From assembly GCA_948607205.1 (NCBI GenBank), contig CAPERS010000018.1, forward strand, positions 1 to 8,851: 8,851 nucleotides of DNA, given 5' to 3'. The translations under genes were made by a program, and so were the position numbers. Below the pieces are notes generated by a model. That model was not told the DNA's origin, did not search any database, and saw nothing but the letters and a program-made list of their open reading frames with translations. Shown one piece after another: positions 4,868 to 8,851 of the stretch. Each line of letters opens with the position of its first letter. Positions within the stretch are counted from its first letter, which is position 1. This DNA comes from an uncultured Eubacteriales bacterium. GTDB lineage: Bacteria > Bacillota > Clostridia > Christensenellales > UBA1242.

Positions 4868-7111
4868 ATGACTATGCAGATTGAAGGACCTATTGAAGAG
4901 ATTATTTTCAGAAATGACGAGAATGGTTACACTGTTGCAATCCTTGACTTTAAAGGAACATTTGTGACAATTGTAGGCAAACTTTTGAGTGCCAACATTG
5001 GCGAAAATCTTCTTCTTGAAGGCGAATACGTTAACAACAATAAATATGGCTATCAGTTTTCTTTCTCTTCCTATGAAGTGCTTTTGCCAACCACGCTTGC
5101 TGGAATTGAAAGATATTTATGCTCTGGCCTTATCAAAGGCGTTGGTCCAGTGACAGCAAAAAGTATTGTTTCCACCTTCAAAGAACAAACTTTTGACATA
5201 ATTGAAATGGCGCCAACCAGACTTGCTGAGATAAAAAACATCAGCATGAAAAAAGCACTTGAGATTGGCGACAAGTTCAAGGAACTCAAAAAAATGCAAA
5301 ATTCAATTATGTTTTTGCAAAAGTATAATATTACAACAAACATGGCAATCAAAATATATCAAATCTATGATTCCAAAACAATTGACGTGGTCAAGAATAA
5401 CCCCTATCGACTTGTTGAGGACATAGATGGAATTGGCTTTTTGACTGCCGACCGAATTGCGCGCAGTGTGGGCATTCCTGAAAGCAGTGAGTTTAGAGTG
5501 CGCGCAGGACTCATTCATGTTATGAACAACGCGGTGGAACGAACAGGAAACACATATCTTACAAAAGAAACACTTTTTAATTCGGCTGAGAAACTTTTGG
5601 AACTTGACGGCGTGGAGTTTAGAGAAAAATATCTTGACGCCCTTGACGGACTTGTGATTGACAAAACATTCAAACTTATGGAGCACAAAGGCAGTGAGAT
5701 TGTGATGTTCACAAAGTATTATTTCTACGAAAGTTCAGTTGCCCAAAAGTTATGTTTATTGAATCAAAGCATTGTAACAAAACAACTTAACCTTGACGAT
5801 GAAATTAAGCACTTTGAAGAAAAAAACAACATTTCCTTCCATGAAGAGCAAAAAAATGCTATCATAAATGCTATCAACAGTGGCGTTTCAGTTATAACAG
5901 GTGGACCAGGAACTGGAAAGACCACAATTATCAAGTGCATCATTGAAATATTGAAACAAAACAAACAGGAGTTTTTGCTTGTTGCGCCGACTGGACGTGC
6001 ATCGAAGAGGCTTTCTGACAGCACTGGAGAAGAGGCGAAAACAATACATCGCGCACTCGAAGTTGGACAGAATGCTGACGGAAATCTTTCGCGATTTGTT
6101 TATAACGAAAAGAATCCACTTAAAACTAATGCAGTCATTGTCGATGAGGTGTCAATGGTTGATGTCGCACTGATGAGCAGTCTATGCAAGGCTCTTCCAA
6201 GAGATTGCAAGTTGGTGCTTGTCGGAGATAAGGACCAGCTTGCAAGCGTTGGAGCGGGAAACGTGCTTGGCGACATATTAAAAAGTGAAGTTATCACAGT
6301 GTCAATGCTGACAAAGATATATAGACAGGCAGAAAACAGCCTTATCATCACAAACGCGCACCTTATAAACAGCGGAAAAATGCCGGTTATTGACAATTCT
6401 TCCAAAGACTTCTTCTTTGAAGAGAAGATCGAACTTGAAAATATAAAAAATTCAATTGTTGATATGGTTACCACCCGCCTGCCAAAATTTACCGGACTTG
6501 ACCCAATGCAACTTCAAGTGCTTGCGCCACTCAAAGCAGGAGTTTGCGGAATTGACAATCTCAACCGCACATTGCAAGAAAAAATCAATCCGCCAACAAT
6601 AAAAAAGAATGAGTTTTTGGTTGGAGAAAACATTTTCCGTGAAGGCGACAAGGTTATGCAGACATCAAACAATTATAACCTCGTTTGGAAAAGAATGAAC
6701 GGATTTTTGGAAGAAGAAGGTGAAGGGGTTTTCAATGGCGACATCGGCTTTATCGAAGCGATAGATTATCAAACTGGTGAAACACATGTCATGTTTGAAG
6801 ATGGCAGACATTGCGCTTATCCGCGAACAGACCTAAGCCAACTTTCACTTGCTTATGCAATCACAATTCACAAAAGTCAAGGCTCTGAATTTGATGTTGT
6901 GATAACGCCAGCCATAGCAGGTCCAAACATGATTTTAACGCGCAATCTTATCTACACAGGCGTCACAAGAGCAAAGAAAATGGTGGTCATTGTTGGTGAA
7001 AAGAAAAATCTTAAACGTATGGTTTCAAACGGATACACCGCCATTCGTTACACACTGCTTCGTGACCTTTTAAGAGAAAATAACAATAAGATAAAGGAAC
7101 TTTTTGAATAA
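4868..7111 (+). CDS. recD2: RecD2-type ATP-dependent DNA helicase
   Basis: RecD2 is a superfamily 1B, 5'-3' DNA helicase of bacteria that often lack RecBCD, acting in replication-fork maintenance and repair. The 747-aa length is typical. Domains in order: an N-terminal OB-like region (1-75), helix-hairpin-helix elements (LIKGVGPVTAKSIV near 88-101; VEDIDGIGFLTADRIA near 182-197), then the ATPase core. Core motifs are Walker A GGPGTGKTT (345-353, Lys351), APTGRASKRL (motif Ia), VDEVSM (425-430, Walker B), GDKDQL (453-458, motif III), YRQA (485-488, Arg486), AITIHKSQGSEF (664-675, motif V) and YTGVTRAKK (696-704, motif VI, Arg701). All catalytic residues are present. The ATG at 4868 has only a weak AGG ribosome binding site; a second in-frame ATG at 4874 is possible. 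It overlaps comF by 8 bp. Confidence 0.96.
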   Translation: MTMQIEGPIEEIIFRNDENGYTVAILDFKGTFVTIVGKLLSANIGENLLLEGEYVNNNKYGYQFSFSSYEVLLPTTLAGIERYLCSGLIKGVGPVTAKSIVSTFKEQTFDIIEMAPTRLAEIKNISMKKALEIGDKFKELKKMQNSIMFLQKYNITTNMAIKIYQIYDSKTIDVVKNNPYRLVEDIDGIGFLTADRIARSVGIPESSEFRVRAGLIHVMNNAVERTGNTYLTKETLFNSAEKLLELDGVEFREKYLDALDGLVIDKTFKLMEHKGSEIVMFTKYYFYESSVAQKLCLLNQSIVTKQLNLDDEIKHFEEKNNISFHEEQKNAIINAINSGVSVITGGPGTGKTTIIKCIIEILKQNKQEFLLVAPTGRASKRLSDSTGEEAKTIHRALEVGQNADGNLSRFVYNEKNPLKTNAVIVDEVSMVDVALMSSLCKALPRDCKLVLVGDKDQLASVGAGNVLGDILKSEVITVSMLTKIYRQAENSLIITNAHLINSGKMPVIDNSSKDFFFEEKIELENIKNSIVDMVTTRLPKFTGLDPMQLQVLAPLKAGVCGIDNLNRTLQEKINPPTIKKNEFLVGENIFREGDKVMQTSNNYNLVWKRMNGFLEEEGEGVFNGDIGFIEAIDYQTGETHVMFEDGRHCAYPRTDLSQLSLAYAITIHKSQGSEFDVVITPAIAGPNMILTRNLIYTGVTRAKKMVVIVGEKKNLKRMVSNGYTAIRYTLLRDLLRENNNKIKELFE
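7095..7106 (+). promoter_or_regulatory. Ribosome binding site and TTG start that decide comF
   Basis: AGGA (7095-7098) inside the end of recD2 lies 5 nt before a TTG (7104-7106). The next in-frame ATG (7116) is 17 nt away from it, too far for good initiation. The spacing therefore supports the TTG as the comF start and implies translational coupling with recD2. Confidence 0.6.
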
Positions 7112-7859
7112 ACAAATGAACAAATTTAAAAACTTTTTGATAAAAGTGAAAGACAAATTTCTTGACCTCATATTTCCAAATGATATCAAGTGCATTTTTT
7201 GCGAAACTGACATTTTGGACTTTGACAAAAAGCCTTATTGCGAAAAGTGTGAGAAAAGCCATATATTAAATGACGGCAATAGATGTATGTTTTGTGATGT
7301 GCAAATTCTTGACGGAAACAAAGTTTGTGACTTTTGTGCAAGCACACATAAAGACTTTGAAAAAGCTGTCTGCCCGTTTGTTTATAAAAATCAAGTGCGA
7401 AGTGCAATCTTGAACCTCAAAGAAAATAACGCTCGTTGGATTGTGCCCACCTTTGCAAAACTCATGTGCCAAAGGCTGAAAGAAGAAAATATCGATTTTG
7501 ACTATATTATTCCAGTTCCAGTGCACGAAAAAACAAGAAAACGCAGAGGCTATAACCAATCAAAACTGCTCGCTGATGAAATTGCAAAAATCATGAACAA
7601 ACCAGTGGCAGATGACCTTATCATAAAATTTAAACTGACCAAAAGCCAGAAAGAATTAAACTACACTGAGCGCCAAAAGAATTTGGAAGGAAGTTTCACA
7701 TTGACAGATAAAAATTTTGTTAAAGGCAAGAGTTTTTTGATAGTTGACGATGTGATAACAACCTGCGCAACAGTCAACACTTGTGCAAAAATCCTCAAAA
7801 AAGCCAAGTCAAAAGCCGTTTATGTGACTGCAATTGCAAGAAATCCATTAAAAAAGTGA
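7104..7859 (+). CDS. comF: ComF-family protein (zinc ribbons plus phosphoribosyltransferase-like domain)
   Basis: ComF proteins combine an N-terminal zinc-binding part with a type I PRTase fold and are needed for DNA uptake in competent bacteria; in many lineages the exact role is unclear. The 251-aa product has four CxxC pairs, CIFC (30-33), CEKC (46-49), CMFC (61-64) and CDFC (75-78), enough for two zinc sites. It then has the family segments IIPVPVH (135-141), KRRGYNQ (146-152) and the PRPP-type loop IVDDVITTCAT (213-223). The usual Gly of TTGAT is Cys221 here, coded TGC. The TTG start overlaps recD2 by 8 bp, and the two appear to be one operon, fitting a shared role in handling single-stranded DNA. 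A terminator follows 9 bp after the stop. Confidence 0.93.
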   Translation: MNKQMNKFKNFLIKVKDKFLDLIFPNDIKCIFCETDILDFDKKPYCEKCEKSHILNDGNRCMFCDVQILDGNKVCDFCASTHKDFEKAVCPFVYKNQVRSAILNLKENNARWIVPTFAKLMCQRLKEENIDFDYIIPVPVHEKTRKRRGYNQSKLLADEIAKIMNKPVADDLIIKFKLTKSQKELNYTERQKNLEGSFTLTDKNFVKGKSFLIVDDVITTCATVNTCAKILKKAKSKAVYVTAIARNPLKK

Positions 7860-7868
7860 AAAAATAAT

Positions 7869-7899
7869 AAAAAACACTTGACATGCAGGTGTTTTTTTT
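7869..7899 (+). terminator. Terminator of recD2-comF
   Basis: A 12-bp stem pairs 7869-7880 (A6 then CACTTG) with 7886-7897 (CAGGTG then T6), including one G-U pair, and closes a 5-nt loop ACATG. The T run is 8 long (7892-7899). The -35 box of the tRNA promoter lies within the stem and loop. Confidence 0.85.
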
Positions 7900-7906
7900 A
7901 TATAAT
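7878..7906 (+). promoter_or_regulatory. tRNA-Glu promoter nested in the comF terminator
   Basis: TTGACA (7878-7883) and TATAAT (7901-7906) are separated by 17 bp, a perfect consensus. The -35 uses the last three stem bases and first three loop bases of the comF terminator, and the spacer contains its descending arm and T run. Transcription would begin near 7913, about 14 nt before the mature tRNA. Confidence 0.85.
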
Positions 7907-7926
7907 AAGCAAGTAACTTGGAATTT

Positions 7927-8001
7927 GGTCTCATGGTCAATCGGTTAAGACATCGCCCTTTCACGGCGAAGTGAGGGGTTCGACTCCCCTTGAGACTACC
8001 A
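7927..8001 (+). tRNA. tRNA-Glu (anticodon UUC), CCA encoded
   Basis: A complete cloverleaf of 75 nt. The acceptor stem GGTCTCA (7927-7933) pairs with TGAGACT (7991-7997), the first pair being G-U. The D arm holds GGTCAATCGGTTAAGAC. The anticodon stem TCGCC/GGCGA (7953-7957 with 7965-7969) encloses loop CTTTCAC with anticodon TTC at 7960-7962. The T arm is AGGGG-TTCGACT-CCCCT. Discriminator A7998 is followed by CCA (7999-8001) in the DNA. The gene is a single-tRNA transcription unit with its own promoter and terminator. Confidence 0.95.
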
Positions 8002-8002
8002 G

Positions 8003-8032
8003 AAAAAGACGACCTTTGGTTCGTCTTTTTTT
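8003..8032 (+). terminator. Terminator of tRNA-Glu
   Basis: A perfect 10-bp stem, AAAAAGACGA (8003-8012) with TCGTCTTTTT (8021-8030), closes an 8-nt loop and runs into T7 (8026-8032), starting one base after the encoded CCA. Confidence 0.9.
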
Positions 8033-8122
8033 AACGATAAAGTTATATAGTGAGTAAGTGATAGAGTTTCAGTATTGTATAACTTTAACTACTCGCTTAT
8101 CACTTAATCATTTAATCGTTAA
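8031..8122. repeat. 92-bp AT-rich inverted repeat built of degenerate 8-mers
   Basis: The ends are a perfect 8-bp inverted pair, TTAACGAT (8031-8038) and ATCGTTAA (8115-8122). Inside are two more perfect inverted pairs: AAAGTTATA (8039-8047) with TATAACTTT (8078-8086), and TAAGTGAT (8055-8062) with ATCACTTA (8099-8106). The left arm reads on the plus strand as consecutive octamers ACGATAAA, GTTATATA, GTGAGTAA, GTGATAGA. The right arm reads on the minus strand as ACGATTAA, ATGATTAA, then GTGATAAG-like units, so both arms share a consensus near GTGATTAA. No reading frame is present. It may be a degenerate mobile or recombination element, a protein-binding array, or the base of a transcript that includes the next segment. 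No known family is recognised. Confidence 0.55.
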
Positions 8123-8123
8123 G

Positions 8124-8213
8124 AGTCCAACGACCCTACCGCCTGTTTCTCGCGTCACCGACCAAGCGAAACCGCACTTCGTTGGCGGTTTATCGGTGCT
8201 TTAAGGGGAGAAA
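8124..8213. other. GC-rich segment with nested stems; candidate structured RNA or mobile-element relic
   Basis: Fifty of 90 bases are G or C, against clearly AT-rich surroundings. Three perfect inverted pairs are nested: TTTCTC (8146-8151) with GAGAAA (8208-8213), CACCGA (8156-8161) with TCGGTG (8193-8198), and AAACCGC (8169-8175) with GCGGTTT (8185-8191), closing a 9-nt loop. Two further perfect pairings compete: CCAACGA (8127-8133) with TCGTTGG (8179-8185), mostly in the apical loop as in a pseudoknot, and ACCGCC (8138-8143) with GGCGGT (8184-8189). I find no convincing promoter for it on either strand and no coding frame. I do not recognise it as RNase P, tmRNA, SRP RNA, 6S RNA or a known riboswitch. 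It could equally be DNA-level structure from a small mobile element. The strand is undecided. Confidence 0.45.
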
Positions 8214-8279
8214 TTAAAAATAATAAATTTAATAAAAACCCCAATTTATTTGGTTATTTTAAATATATGAAAGTCTAAT
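8214..8279. other. AT-rich spacer, nothing identified
   Basis: This spacer completes the non-coding stretch between tRNA-Glu and the leucine-rich-repeat gene. It is almost all A and T. There is a weak potential hairpin between AACC and GGTT near 8236-8257, but it has no T run directly after it, and I see no gene or promoter of good quality. Confidence 0.5.
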
Positions 8280-8306
8280 AAAAAAACACATCAAATTTAT
8301 GATGTA
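8280..8306 (-). terminator. Terminator of the leucine-rich-repeat gene
   Basis: On the minus strand the stem ACATCA/TGATGT (plus coordinates 8300-8305 with 8288-8293) closes a 6-nt loop and is followed by a run of seven T (complement of 8280-8286, after one intervening G). It begins about 20 bp after the stop codon at 8326-8328. Confidence 0.75.
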
Positions 8307-8325
8307 TTTTATTGATTTAAAATAT

Positions 8326-8850
8326 TTAAACTTCTTTCCAAACAATTTTCGCATTACATTTATTATTCCAACTTTTATCCCAATTGTTTGATGCACTCTT
8401 TGGCAAATCTATAATAATCGTTTGATTTGCTTCCCATTCAAAAAATACATCGCTAGCCACTTTTTTTATGCTACTTGGCAAAGTAATCGTCTTGACAGAT
8501 TTTACACCTTTAAAAACAGCGTATCCCAATTCTGTCACAGATTCTCCCAAGTAAACATTATCTAATTTATCGCAATTATCAAAAACACTATTTTTCAAAA
8601 TAATCTCATTTACTGATTTGGTTGGAAAATTTACAGACTTCAACTCAATGCAATTTTCAAATACGGAATACCAAAGACTTTTGAGATTGCTGTTATCGGC
8701 AAAAGTCACAGATTCAAGTTGTTTATTAAATGCAAAGGCACTTGATGATATAGTTTCAATTGAAGAAGGGAAATTTAGTTCTGTTATTCCTGAGCCATAG
8801 AAAGCATTAGACTTTATGTTTTTAAGACCTTCATGAAAAACTACCTTGGT
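8326..8850 (-). CDS. BspA-like leucine-rich-repeat protein (C-terminal part)
   Basis: The minus-strand frame is open from base 8850 to TAA at 8328-8326, giving 174 visible residues; the start is outside the window. The repeat units match the LRR_5 (BspA or Treponema pallidum type) pattern of roughly 22-24 residues: ITELNFPSSIETISSSAFAF, then LKSVNFPTKSVNEIILKNSV with FDNCDKL, then VKTITLPSSIKKVASDVF. Recurring features are a LPSSI-type turn, a following I..I/V strand, then an AF or VF pair. The end has a Trp-rich cap with NNWDKSWNNKCNAKIVW. Proteins of this type are usually long, secreted or surface-attached and bind host or bacterial partners; the signal peptide and any anchor would lie outside the window. 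A GTG at 8709 is internal and not the start. Confidence 0.88.
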   Translation of the reverse strand, partial: TKVVFHEGLKNIKSNAFYGSGITELNFPSSIETISSSAFAFNKQLESVTFADNSNLKSLWYSVFENCIELKSVNFPTKSVNEIILKNSVFDNCDKLDNVYLGESVTELGYAVFKGVKSVKTITLPSSIKKVASDVFFEWEANQTIIIDLPKSASNNWDKSWNNKCNAKIVWKEV

Positions 8851-8851
8851 C

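Noticed and set aside
5071..6474. Several minus-strand open frames inside recD2
   Set aside because: They are antisense to a complete helicase gene with all motifs and have no own promoters or ribosome binding sites.
7983..8210. CTCCCCTT in the tRNA T arm and AAGGGGAG at 8203-8210 as remnants of an attachment-site pair
   Set aside because: The match is only 8 bp and in inverted orientation; att sites at tRNA genes are direct repeats and there is no integrase in view.
8618..8800. Plus-strand open frame opposite the leucine-rich-repeat gene
   Set aside because: The minus-strand frame has clear LRR_5 repeats through the same bases; the plus frame is a shadow without ribosome binding site.
1..8851. 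CRISPR array, transposase, toxin-antitoxin or anti-phage system
   Set aside because: No regularly spaced repeats, no transposase or nuclease motifs and no recognisable defence gene were found in any frame.

Overview
The window looks like chromosomal DNA from a low-GC Gram-positive bacterium (Bacillota, probably an uncultured Clostridia-like or related gut lineage; the genus cannot be read from the sequence). The reasons are AT-rich DNA, strong GGAG-type ribosome binding sites, near-consensus TTGACA-17-TATAAT promoters, an attenuated L10 leader of the Firmicutes type, a RecD2-type helicase without RecBC, and a tRNA with encoded CCA. TGA is used as a stop codon and Trp is TGG, so this is the standard bacterial code and not the Mycoplasma code.

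Layout from left to right. Bases 2-313 are the 3' end of an unrecognised Asn/Gln-rich gene. Bases 340-1534 are a complete ribosomal-stalk operon: promoter, L10-leader attenuator, rplJ, rplL and terminator. It is not followed by rpoB, the usual neighbour. Bases 1582-2915 hold two unrecognised genes (127 and 235 aa), each with its own near-consensus promoter and good ribosome binding site, ending at a bidirectional terminator. Bases 2960-4776 (minus strand) are a two-gene unit, a MarR-family regulator followed by cysS (cysteinyl-tRNA synthetase), converging on that terminator. Bases 4868-7859 (plus strand, divergent from marR) are recD2 and comF, overlapping by 8 bp, a helicase plus a DNA-uptake/PRTase-like pair. 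Bases 7869-8032 are the comF terminator, which physically contains the -35 box of the next promoter, then tRNA-Glu(UUC) and its terminator.

Bases 8031-8279 are non-coding and the oddest part. A 92-bp AT-rich inverted repeat is built from degenerate 8-mers. It is followed at once by a roughly 90-bp GC-rich segment (50 of 90 bases G or C) with three nested perfect stems and two further competing or pseudoknot pairings. Bases 8326-8850 (minus strand) are the C-terminal 174 codons of a BspA-like leucine-rich-repeat protein whose start lies beyond the window.

Most of the window is housekeeping: ribosome stalk, tRNA charging, DNA repair and uptake, and a tRNA. I see no CRISPR array, transposase or clear prophage gene. 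The best candidates for something undescribed are the non-coding element at 8031-8213, the MarR-cysS arrangement without a T-box, and the two orphan genes after rplL.
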